A stretch of 21,787 nt of DNA from Actinomycetes bacterium (GTDB lineage: Bacteria; Actinomycetota; Acidimicrobiia; Acidimicrobiales; RAAP-2), in NCBI GenBank assembly GCA_021799915.1, contig JAJYZN010000022.1:1-21787 (forward strand). Direction: 5' to 3'. The notes under the pieces are model-generated. The model ran no database searches. It saw only the letters and a list, made by a program, of their open reading frames with translations, and was not told the origin of the DNA. Of this stretch, positions 7,491 to 14,811 are shown in pieces. Each line of letters opens with the position of its first letter. Positions within the stretch are counted from its first letter, which is position 1. Both the position numbers and the translations under genes were made by a program.

Positions 7491-8188
7491 AGCACGCCTG
7501 TCGCGTGGTCGACCGGGCACCAGTTGGTGCTGCCGTCGGCGACGAGCTGGGATGCGGTCGGCACCGACCACGCCGGCTGGGACACGAGCGGGGCGTACTC
7601 GGTGACGCTCTCGGGCCCCGCTGCGTTGGGTGTCGCGGACTGGGCTCCCCAGGCCACTTTCACGGCCACGAAGTACTCTGCGGGGTTGAGTGTCCCTGTG
7701 GTGGCGTGCGAGGCGTCCCCCCACGAGGCCGGCTTGCTGGCCGGCACGCTCAGCACGCACCACCCCCCGACGCCGTAGATCCGGTAGGTGACGTCACCGA
7801 CTTTCTGGGTCTGGAGAGCTGGCGATACCCACTTCTTCGCTGTCTTCTCCTTGTAGAAGGGCGCGGGCGGTGTCGTCGTGTCGAGCGGCGGTCCCAGCGA
7901 GCTCTTCTCGGCTGCCGTCTGCTCCTGGGTGAGGACGCCGGCCGCGATGTTCGACGCGGCGTTCACGTGGATGTCCCCCCCGACCGCCTTCACTCCGCTC
8001 TGGAGCAGGAGGGAGACCGGGATGAACACGGTGATGAGCACCGAGGTGGCGATGATGACCTCGATGAGGGACAGCCCGTCGTCCCCGCGGCGCCCTGCGG
8101 CGCGGCGCCCTGCGGCTCGCACGGTGCCGAGGCGCGCCGCTGGCGCTCGGTGGGTCACCGCCTTCCGCCCCCTGTGCACGTAAGACAC
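7487..8188 (-). CDS. PilV-like minor prepilin
   Basis: A 233-aa prepilin-like protein and first gene of the three-gene cluster. A long Arg/Ala-rich leader (1-38) ends in GDDG and is followed by LSLIEVIIATSVLITVFIPVSLLL. This is a class III prepilin signal with Glu at +5 and a helix that would pack into a pilus or pseudopilus core. The ~160-residue head has no family I recognise beyond PilV/type IV pilin modification-like. Its two cysteines (near residues 144 and 225) could form a disulfide. The start is uncertain. GTG 8188 has AGGGA 6 nt upstream. GTG 8179 lies exactly 7 nt after a TATAGT box and could be a leaderless start. The stop overlaps the next gene by 4 bp. The short pilin probably nucleates assembly with the two large ones. 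Confidence 0.85.
   Translation of the reverse strand: MSYVHRGRKAVTHRAPAARLGTVRAAGRRAAGRRGDDGLSLIEVIIATSVLITVFIPVSLLLQSGVKAVGGDIHVNAASNIAAGVLTQEQTAAEKSSLGPPLDTTTPPAPFYKEKTAKKWVSPALQTQKVGDVTYRIYGVGGWCVLSVPASKPASWGDASHATTGTLNPAEYFVAVKVAWGAQSATPNAAGPESVTEYAPLVSQPAWSVPTASQLVADGSTNWCPVDHATGVL
8087..8116 (-). repeat. Exact 15-bp tandem duplication in the PilV-like leader
   Basis: GCGGCGCCCTGCGGC occurs twice back to back (8087-8101 and 8102-8116). It duplicates an RAAGR-type segment of the Arg-rich leader just before the prepilin cleavage site. Confidence 0.8.
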
Positions 8189-8192
8189 TATA
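8187..8192 (-). promoter_or_regulatory. Candidate -10 box of the pilin-like operon
   Basis: TATAGT on the minus strand, 7 nt before GTG 8179. No good -35 is visible at 16-18 bp. The arrangement matches leaderless actinobacterial promoters. Confidence 0.4.
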
Positions 8193-8226
8193 ATCCCTGC
8201 TGGAAGTGCCGCCCAGCGCTATCACA

Positions 8227-8270
8227 CCCGCGCGTTCTCACCCGGGTGAAAGTACGTACTTGAGCGCGGG
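8227..8270. promoter_or_regulatory. Nested palindromes upstream of the pilin-like operon
   Basis: Two perfect 12-bp palindromes abut: TCACCCGGGTGA (8238-8249) and AAGTACGTACTT (8250-8261). They are bracketed by the inverted repeat CCCGCGC (8227-8233) and GCGCGGG (8264-8270). The block lies in the 122-bp gap between thiG and the first pilin-like gene, about 40-80 bp upstream of the pilin start. A regulator-binding site or structured leader/terminator is possible. Confidence 0.45.
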
Positions 8271-8310
8271 CCGGGAACGGCGCACACCACGGGCGGTGGG
8301 CGATCGGTGC

Positions 8311-9144
<834 letters not shown>

Positions 9145-9147
9145 CTA

Positions 9148-9190
9148 TTGACCTATAGTTGAGCTTTATCTCAACCTCTAGATGAGCTTT
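9148..9190. promoter_or_regulatory. AT-rich dyad between divergent thiG and thiD
   Basis: GTTGAG (9158-9163) and CTCAAC (9170-9175) form a perfect inverted repeat with a 6-nt spacer, inside the most AT-rich stretch of this region. TGAGCTTT occurs twice as a direct repeat (9160-9167, 9183-9190). The dyad lies about 60-70 bp from both starts, so it could be a shared operator for thiamine genes. No TPP riboswitch consensus was seen on either side. Confidence 0.4.
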
Positions 9191-9224
9191 GACCTTTCGC
9201 TCTCGAGGAGCGGGTTCTGTCGGC

Positions 9225-9230
9225 TAGCCT
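9225..9230 (+). promoter_or_regulatory. Candidate leaderless -10 box of thiD
   Basis: TAGCCT is followed by exactly 7 nt and GTG 9238. No Shine-Dalgarno is present in front of this start. Confidence 0.4.
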
Positions 9231-9237
9231 CGCCTCC

Positions 9238-10113
9238 GTGAGCGACGGCCGAGCGCAAGTCCCGGGCTTCCGCTCTGGGGAGGGCGTGGGCCCCCGCGTG
9301 GCGCTCACCATCGCCGGGTCGGACTCGGGAGGGGGGGCCGGGATCCAGGCCGACCTGCGTACCTTCGCCGCGTTTGGGGTGTTCGCCACGACTGCCGTCA
9401 CCGCGGTCACCGCCCAGAACACCCTCGGCGTCTCCGGGTTGGTTGCCATCGAGCCCGCCCTCGTGGTGGCCCAAGTCGATGCCGTCGTCGGGGACCTCGC
9501 CCCCGCGGCCACCAAGACCGGGATGCTTGCAGAGCCGGCGACCGTTGCCGCCGTCGCCGAGCTGGTGGCCGGCGGGACGCTCGGCCCGGTCGTGGTCGAC
9601 CCCGTCCTCGTCTCGACGAGCGGGTCGGCGCTCATGGGCCCAGGGGGCGTCGAGGCCTACCGGGAGCTCCTCGTACCGCACGCCAGCGTGCTGACCCCGA
9701 ACCTGCGCGAGGCGGCTGCGCTCACGGGGCGCACGGCGGAGGAGGCAGCCTCGCTCGCCGCCATGACCGAGATGGCCGAAGAGCTGCGGTCACTCGGCGC
9801 CCGGATAGTGGTCGTGAAAGGGGGCCACCTCCACAGCTCGGCCGAGTCGCCCGACGTGGTCGCTGGACCCCAGGGCATCACCGTCCTCGACGCCAATCGA
9901 GTCCCCACCGCGAACGACCACGGCACCGGCTGCACGCTGTCGGCGGCGATCGCTGCGGCGCTGGCGCTCGGCACAACACCGCTGGCGGCGGTGTCCCGCG
10001 CCAAGGACTACGTGCACCGCGCCCTGCGCGGAGCTCGGCACTGGCGCCTCGGTGCGGGCCATGGCGCCATCGACCATTTCGGATGGTCCTGTGGTCCCGA
10101 GAGCGGTCGCTGA
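9238..10113 (+). CDS. thiD: Hydroxymethylpyrimidine/phosphomethylpyrimidine kinase ThiD
   Basis: ThiD phosphorylates HMP and HMP-phosphate to the pyrophosphate that ThiE joins to thiazole phosphate. The 291-aa ribokinase-fold protein has [20 protein letters not shown] (residues 24-43), [14 protein letters not shown] (119-132), [12 protein letters not shown] (153-164), VVVKGGH (191-197) and the anion-hole motif [14 protein letters not shown] (226-239) with the catalytic Asp before HGTGC. GTG 9238 is the only start that keeps a short natural N-terminus; about 20 residues precede the conserved core. The gene is monocistronic in this view, with a hairpin just after it, and divergent from thiG. 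Homologues of similar length can act on pyridoxal, but the thiG neighbour favours the thiamine role. Confidence 0.95.
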   Translation: MSDGRAQVPGFRSGEGVGPRVALTIAGSDSGGGAGIQADLRTFAAFGVFATTAVTAVTAQNTLGVSGLVAIEPALVVAQVDAVVGDLAPAATKTGMLAEPATVAAVAELVAGGTLGPVVVDPVLVSTSGSALMGPGGVEAYRELLVPHASVLTPNLREAAALTGRTAEEAASLAAMTEMAEELRSLGARIVVVKGGHLHSSAESPDVVAGPQGITVLDANRVPTANDHGTGCTLSAAIAAALALGTTPLAAVSRAKDYVHRALRGARHWRLGAGHGAIDHFGWSCGPESGR

Positions 10114-10125
10114 GCTGCACTGTGG

Positions 10126-10146
10126 CGCGCTCGGGCGTCGAGCGTG
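10126..10146 (+). terminator. Hairpin after thiD
   Basis: CGCTCG (10128-10133) and CGAGCG (10139-10144) pair around a 5-nt loop. One G-T and one C-G pair extend the stem to 8 bp. It begins 13 bp after the thiD stop and has no U-run. Confidence 0.35.
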
Positions 10147-10150
10147 GCCG

Positions 10151-10156
10151 TATGCT
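10151..10156 (+). promoter_or_regulatory. Candidate leaderless -10 box
   Basis: TATGCT is followed by 8 nt and GTG 10165, the preferred start of the next gene. Confidence 0.4.
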
Positions 10157-10164
10157 CGCACACG

Positions 10165-10875
10165 GTGGACCCCGAACCCGAGCGAGATGACCCTGCTTCG
10201 CGAGGAGCAGGGGCCGGCGATGCCGAGCCCGTCGCGCCAGCCGGCCCAGATGCCCAACGTGACGCCGGAGCTCGAGCCAGCGTTGACTACTCCGCAGCCC
10301 AACGCGGACCGCGCCTCGGACCGGCGCTCGTCGTCGGGGGCATCGCGGTGGGGCTCGTGGTGATCTTCGGCGTCCTCTCCGCATTGACGTCCTCCCAGCC
10401 ACAGGCCCCGCACACGGCGTCGAGGGAGGCGTCGTCGGCCGTCGCCGGGACCACGCTTCGGGCGGTGCCGGCGAGCGGAGGGCTGAAGCCGATCGAGGAG
10501 CCCGACACACCCCCCGCCGACGTCTTGGACACGTTGGCGCTGCCCGAGGGCGCCGCCCAGGTCGCGCACTCCCGCACGCTGTCGAGCACCGGTCAGTACA
10601 GCGCGGAGATCTCGTTCACGGTGGGGGCGACCGAAGCCACAGTGGTCGCCTTCTACAAGGCGGTGCTCGACCGGCAGGGATGGAAGATCTCGGCAGTGGC
10701 CCCTGCCGGCGGGATCGCCGGGGGCATCGAAGTCATCTCGGAGAAGGCGGCTGACGACGGGTGGTACTGGGAGACCGGCGCCGTCGTCTCCCCGACCAAG
10801 TTCAGTGGACCTCACGCCTCCCGCCAGTCCACCGAGTTCCAGATCCAGCTCTTCGAGGTCCCCGACGCCGAGTAG
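10165..10875 (+). CDS. Unknown single-pass membrane protein with extracytoplasmic domain
   Basis: I do not recognise the family. The 236-aa protein has an acidic/proline-rich cytoplasmic N-terminus (1-48) and one transmembrane helix at about 51-74 (LGPALVVGGIAVGLVVIFGV). A Ser/Thr/Ala linker (75-110) leads to a compact domain of ~120 residues containing GQYSAEISFTVGATEATVVAFYKAVLDRQGW and ending FQIQLFEV. The FYKAVLDRQGW pattern resembles small secreted domains that follow a signal anchor in actinobacterial proteins of unknown function. GTG 10165 was chosen because of the TATGCT box 8 nt upstream; a GTG at 10144 is also in frame but would overlap that box. It follows thiD by 51 bp with a hairpin between, so it is probably transcribed on its own. 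The 98 bp after it, before the convergent glycosyltransferase gene, shows only GGGGAGGAT repeats and a weak 5-bp hairpin. Confidence 0.75.
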   Translation: MDPEPERDDPASRGAGAGDAEPVAPAGPDAQRDAGARASVDYSAAQRGPRLGPALVVGGIAVGLVVIFGVLSALTSSQPQAPHTASREASSAVAGTTLRAVPASGGLKPIEEPDTPPADVLDTLALPEGAAQVAHSRTLSSTGQYSAEISFTVGATEATVVAFYKAVLDRQGWKISAVAPAGGIAGGIEVISEKAADDGWYWETGAVVSPTKFSGPHASRQSTEFQIQLFEVPDAE

Positions 10876-10973
10876 CTCCCGACCGAGGAGGACGAGGATG
10901 GGGAGGATGGGGAAGCGGCGCAGGCGCGGGCGTCGAGACCGCGACGAGGCGGCGGCACCGCCACCCGCGGACG

Positions 10974-12551
10974 TCAGTCAGCCCCGCCCGCTGCGGCCGA
11001 TCCGCCGGCTGCACTTGCTCGGCCGGTCACGCCCCGCCTGCCCGCTGCGGCCGATCCGCCCGTCGCGAGGACAGCAGCAGGAGCGGCGGCTGTACGGGAG
11101 GCGGCCATGTGCAGCGGCTCGAGCTGCGCGGCGTCCTGGGACCGGAGCATGGAGGCGACGACGAAGAAGTCGGCCGGGTACAAGAGGTAGCCGACCCGGG
11201 TGGCCGGCGCAAACAGGATGGCCGCCAGCATGACCCAGCCGGCGAGCGACGTCGCCTGGGCCGGCGTCGCCGGTGGATGGCGCACCAGGACGCGCACGAG
11301 CACCGCTGCTCCCAGCACGACGAGCACGACCGGCAGGACCCGGTGCAAAGCGGGGAGGACGGTGACCAGCACGTGTCCCGGCAGCGCGCTGGCCGCCGGC
11401 GAAGGCACACCGGCGAGCCCCAGAGGAAACAGCACCACGTTGTAGACGAACGCGCGGACGTCGGGGACCATGAACGGCACGACGACCGGTACCGCGATCA
11501 CGAGGATGCCCGCGAGCATGCGCCACGGCGCCCGCCGGCCTTCACGGTCGCGCGTCGCAAACAGCGCGAGGGCCGCCAGGGGCCAGGCCGTGAACTTCAT
11601 CGACGCGACGACGCCAAGCACGATGCCGCTCCAACCAGGGCGGCGGCGCTGGGCCAGCACCACGGCGAGGAGGAGGAACGCCACGATCGGAAGGTCGTCG
11701 CCCCCGGTTGCCAGCGGCAGGGCGGCCGTGGGGAGGACGGTCAGGAACTGCAGGACTCGCACCTTGGGAGCGGTCGGGCCGCGGGCGAGCGCGAGCGCCA
11801 GCAGGACGACGAGCAGGGTCACCACGGTGAAGTAGAACCGTGCGTCGGTCAGTCCGACCGGCGCACCGGAGCTGGCCGGCAGGCCGAAGACCGCCATGAG
11901 CGGGAAGTACGGGAAGAACGCCTCGTAGCCTGGCTCTCCTGGAACGGCCGAGATCACATGACCGTGGTTGGCCGTGGCGTGGTAGGGGTCGCGGCCGTCG
12001 GCCACGCGCTGACCGGCCTGCTCGATGACCACGACCTCGGGCTGGACGTGCGATGGGTCGTTGGTCTGGCCCCGCAGGGCTACCTCGATGGAGAGGGGGA
12101 GGACCGTCGCTCCGGCCAGTACCACCACGAGCACCCAGATCCGCGCTGCCGGCCAGCGGGTCGATCGCCCCCCAACCGGCTCCGCTCCCCGCCCGCCGTC
12201 CGCCGCGCCCTGCCCGTCCGCCGCGCCCTGCCCGTCGGCCGCGCCCTGCCCGTCCTGCCCCGCCGCGCCCTGCCCAACGGCCCGTCGGCGGCGCCAGAGC
12301 AGCACCGAGAGCACGGTCGCGAGCAGGTAGGGCCCTACGGCAATCTCACCCCATGCCCTGTAGAGGGCCAGCGTCGAGAACCCTGCGGTGACCCCGGCGA
12401 ACGCCGCCGAGGCGCCGTAGAGGACGGCATCGACCGCCTCTGGAGGCCATGCGGCCATCCGCCGGCCCCAGCTCGCACGCACGTCGCGCACGGCCCGCCT
12501 CCTCGCAGCGTTCACCCCGCTCCTAGGGCGCTCACCTCGTCCCAGCGCCAT
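10974..12551 (-). CDS. GT87 (DUF2029)-type polyprenyl-phosphate glycosyltransferase
   Basis: A 525-aa polytopic membrane protein with roughly ten helices, probably a GT-C enzyme moving a sugar (often mannose) from polyprenyl phosphate to cell-envelope glycans. Family signs are NDP in the first large extracytoplasmic loop (~164-166), VADGRDPYHA (~183-192), FFPYFPLMAVFGLP, and PLATGGDDLPIVAFLLLAVVLAQRRRP followed by VLGVVASMKFTAWPLAALAL. This is close to the usual GT87 pattern. A low-complexity GQGAAD repeat (residues ~93-119) sits in a cytoplasmic loop, and an Ala/Gly-rich tail ends the protein. Start: ATG 12551 with GGGAGGG 8 nt upstream. The open frame continues back to 12875, but that part lies inside the peptidase gene and has no family match. 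It follows the peptidase stop by 58 bp and is likely cotranscribed. Confidence 0.85.
   Translation of the reverse strand: MALGRGERPRSGVNAARRRAVRDVRASWGRRMAAWPPEAVDAVLYGASAAFAGVTAGFSTLALYRAWGEIAVGPYLLATVLSVLLWRRRRAVGQGAAGQDGQGAADGQGAADGQGAADGGRGAEPVGGRSTRWPAARIWVLVVVLAGATVLPLSIEVALRGQTNDPSHVQPEVVVIEQAGQRVADGRDPYHATANHGHVISAVPGEPGYEAFFPYFPLMAVFGLPASSGAPVGLTDARFYFTVVTLLVVLLALALARGPTAPKVRVLQFLTVLPTAALPLATGGDDLPIVAFLLLAVVLAQRRRPGWSGIVLGVVASMKFTAWPLAALALFATRDREGRRAPWRMLAGILVIAVPVVVPFMVPDVRAFVYNVVLFPLGLAGVPSPAASALPGHVLVTVLPALHRVLPVVLVVLGAAVLVRVLVRHPPATPAQATSLAGWVMLAAILFAPATRVGYLLYPADFFVVASMLRSQDAAQLEPLHMAASRTAAAPAAVLATGGSAAAGRRGVTGRASAAGGSAAAGGAD
10987..11060. repeat. 20-bp direct repeat in the GT87 3' end
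   Basis: CCCGCTGCGGCCGATCCGCC occurs exactly at 10987-11006 and 11041-11060. It underlies the repeated GGSAAAG-type tail of the glycosyltransferase. Confidence 0.7.
12201..12254 (-). repeat. 18-bp tandem repeat in the GT87 gene
   Basis: CGCCGCGCCCTGCCCGTC occurs at 12201-12218 and 12219-12236, with a one-base variant at 12237-12254 and a degraded copy after it. It encodes GQGAAD repeats in a predicted cytoplasmic loop. Confidence 0.8.
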
Positions 12552-12609
12552 CGGATGCGCCCTCCCACGGCTCGGGCCGATGGTACCTCCCGGCGCGTGG
12601 CACCGGCGG

Positions 12610-14811
12610 TCATGGTCGTCGATCCCCCGCCAGCTCTCGCCGGTAGAACGCCAGCTCGGCATCGAACGCTGCCGTGAGGGTCTCGGCTCGCCCGAACCCG
12701 TGACCTTCGCCCGGGAACGTGAGGAGCTCGCAGCGCCGCCCGAGGCGCCGCAACTCTCCCGCCAGCACCTCGGCCTGCTCCGCCGGGACCACCGGGTCGT
12801 CGGTCCCCTGGAAGAGGAGGACCGCGGCTGCGATGTCACCGACGCGGTGCGCCGGTGAGCGATGGCGGTACTCATCCTCGGCGTCCGGCGGCAGACCGAC
12901 GAGACGCTCGGTGTAGCGGGACTCGAAGTCGTGGGTGGACCGGGCCAACGCCGCGAGGTCGGTCACCCCGTACCAGGACACCGCGGCCCCGAACACGTCC
13001 GCTCGCACGAGCGCGCCCAACGCGGTGAACCCTCCTGCACTGCTCCCGCGCACCGCCATCTTGGAGGAGTCGGCCCAGCCCAGCTCCACCGCGTGCACTG
13101 CGGCGTCGACGCAGTCGTCCACGTCGTCTATTCCCCAGCGGCCCAGCAGCTTCTGCCGATAGGCGCGCCCGTAGCCGCTGCTGCCGGCGTAGTCCACCGA
13201 GACGACGGCGTACCCGCGGGTGGTCAGCATCTGGACCACGGGGTCGAAGCCGGGCTCGGCGCTCCCCGTCGGCCCGCCGTGGCACATCACGACCAGGGGC
13301 GGGGGCCGTGCTGGTGGACCCGCCCATCCTTCCAGCCTCGGGAGGAAGCGAAGCCCGTGCACCTGCTCCCCACGCCTGCCGGTGAACGTGAACGGCTGGG
13401 CCACCGACACGCTCTCGGGGGCGAGCGACAACGGCGTCGCGCACCCGAGAGAGCGGGGCCCACCTCGGGTCCCCGGCTCCCCCTCCTGCTCTGCTCCACC
13501 CGCCCCGAGGCGAGAGCGGTGACCTGTGGACCGCCCCGAGTCCGAGGCGGCTCGGCCGGAAAAAGGCATCCACCAGGGAGCCGCCGGGGCAAAAGGCGTG
13601 GAGCCCAGCCAGGCCACGCCGCCGCGGTGGGCGCAGAGTGCGGTCACCGACACGCACGGCTGGTCCACAACGGCAAAGCTCCGGGCCGAGGTGTCGAGCA
13701 CGCCGAGGTGGTCGCGGCCCGCGGCGCGCCGTCGGCAGGCGATCAGGCCTGTGCCCAAGTCGGCCATCGTGGCTTGGCCCAGTTGCCAGTCGGGCGCGTG
13801 CACTTCCGCCTCGTCGTCCGAGAGGCACTCGGGGCGACCACCGGGCCGCCAACGCCACGGTTGCCACCAGCCGCCGGCGTCGCACGCGAAGACGAGGCTC
13901 CCGTCCGCACACCACAGGGGTTGGCCGACCGAGACCCCGTCGGCCCCTTCGTGCCGACCCCCGGCAACCCTTTCGGCCCCGGTCACCACGAGTCGTTCGC
14001 CGGTGCCGGAGAGCCGGCCCACCCACAGTTCCGAGGCGTCCCAGGACATGTCCGGATGGTCCCAGCAGACCCACGCGAGCATCCGGCCGGACGGATCCGG
14101 GCGCGGCGCGGCGAAGAAGTCCCTCCCGCCGCAGAGCACGATCGGTTGGCCGGCAGCCGCCTCGGGAGCGCTCGCCGGACCCGGGCAGCGGTACGCCACG
14201 ATGTCACGGGTCGCCCCACCCCCGGCAACCCTCTCGCGCACCGCCAGCACCCAGCGGCCGTCCGGGGTCGCCCGCAGGTCGCCGTGGGCGAACGTCCCGC
14301 CCGCTGCCGCGCCGCCTGCTGCCCCGCCGACAACTGCCGCGCCGCCCGGGACCGCCGGCCCGAGGAGGCGGGGTCCGCCGGGCCCCAGCCACCAGACCCG
14401 TTGGTCGTCGTTGTCGACGTAGGCCAGCGCCGGACCACGGTGCTCGACACCCCTGTGTCCCCCGGGAGCTTCGGATGGATCGGCCGCCGGCAGGAGGCAC
14501 CAGGCGCCTCCGCCGTAGCCGTAGACCTGCGAGCGGACGCTGACCCCAAGGGGGGTGACGTCCTCGGGACGGCCGCCCCGCTGGTCGCCGGCCCCCGTGT
14601 CCGCGACCCCGCTGCCCGGCCCGTCGGCCCGGCAGCGCACGACGACGTGGCGGCCGCCTTGGCTCGGTCGGCTCTCCGCCCAGTACAAGAAGCCACCGCC
14701 GGAGACCAGCCCTGACGGCGACCTGCGCGATGCCGTGACGTCGGCCGGGCCGAGCGGCGAGGGCCACTGCCCCCATGCAGCGGTGCGCAACGGGTCGCCT
14801 CCGGCGCTCAA
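12610..14811 (-). CDS. S9 prolyl oligopeptidase-family serine peptidase
   Basis: A 733-aa alpha/beta-hydrolase peptidase of the S9 (acylaminoacyl-peptidase/dipeptidyl peptidase-like) group, cleaving short peptides. The N-terminal half is a beta-propeller-like region beginning AAWGQWPSPLGPADV, the usual opening of actinobacterial members. The C-terminal hydrolase domain begins near residue 500, with MCHGGPTG as the oxyanion region. It carries GSSAGG (Ser ~591), QGTDDPVVP (Asp ~672) and PGEGHGF (His ~704), so the catalytic triad is intact. No signal peptide is seen, so it is probably cytoplasmic. Start: TTG 14811 overlaps the MerR stop as TTGA. This gives an N-terminus that fits the family, and no ATG or GTG suits better. 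The frame stays open to 15546, but that part is antisense-like inside the MerR gene. A low-complexity insert (~residues 440-480, Gly/Arg/Ser) precedes the hydrolase domain. Confidence 0.88.
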   Translation of the reverse strand: MSAGGDPLRTAAWGQWPSPLGPADVTASRRSPSGLVSGGGFLYWAESRPSQGGRHVVVRCRADGPGSGVADTGAGDQRGGRPEDVTPLGVSVRSQVYGYGGGAWCLLPAADPSEAPGGHRGVEHRGPALAYVDNDDQRVWWLGPGGPRLLGPAVPGGAAVVGGAAGGAAAGGTFAHGDLRATPDGRWVLAVRERVAGGGATRDIVAYRCPGPASAPEAAAGQPIVLCGGRDFFAAPRPDPSGRMLAWVCWDHPDMSWDASELWVGRLSGTGERLVVTGAERVAGGRHEGADGVSVGQPLWCADGSLVFACDAGGWWQPWRWRPGGRPECLSDDEAEVHAPDWQLGQATMADLGTGLIACRRRAAGRDHLGVLDTSARSFAVVDQPCVSVTALCAHRGGVAWLGSTPFAPAAPWWMPFSGRAASDSGRSTGHRSRLGAGGAEQEGEPGTRGGPRSLGCATPLSLAPESVSVAQPFTFTGRRGEQVHGLRFLPRLEGWAGPPARPPPLVVMCHGGPTGSAEPGFDPVVQMLTTRGYAVVSVDYAGSSGYGRAYRQKLLGRWGIDDVDDCVDAAVHAVELGWADSSKMAVRGSSAGGFTALGALVRADVFGAAVSWYGVTDLAALARSTHDFESRYTERLVGLPPDAEDEYRHRSPAHRVGDIAAAVLLFQGTDDPVVPAEQAEVLAGELRRLGRRCELLTFPGEGHGFGRAETLTAAFDAELAFYRRELAGDRRP

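Noticed and set aside
5187..7778. An 863-codon open frame on the + strand, and similar long + frames at 577-2169 and 2854-4122
   Set aside because: They are antisense to the pilin-like genes and are Arg/Pro/His-rich with no motif. High GC removes stops from shadow frames.
10898..11233. Small Arg-rich + frame with a good AGGAGG upstream
   Set aside because: Most of it is antisense to the glycosyltransferase 3' end. The product is low-complexity basic sequence, and the polypurine run could mimic a ribosome binding site.
12552..12875. N-terminal extension of the GT87 frame into the peptidase gene
   Set aside because: The extension is Arg/Ser-rich with no family match and is out of frame with the peptidase. 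ATG 12551 has its own Shine-Dalgarno.
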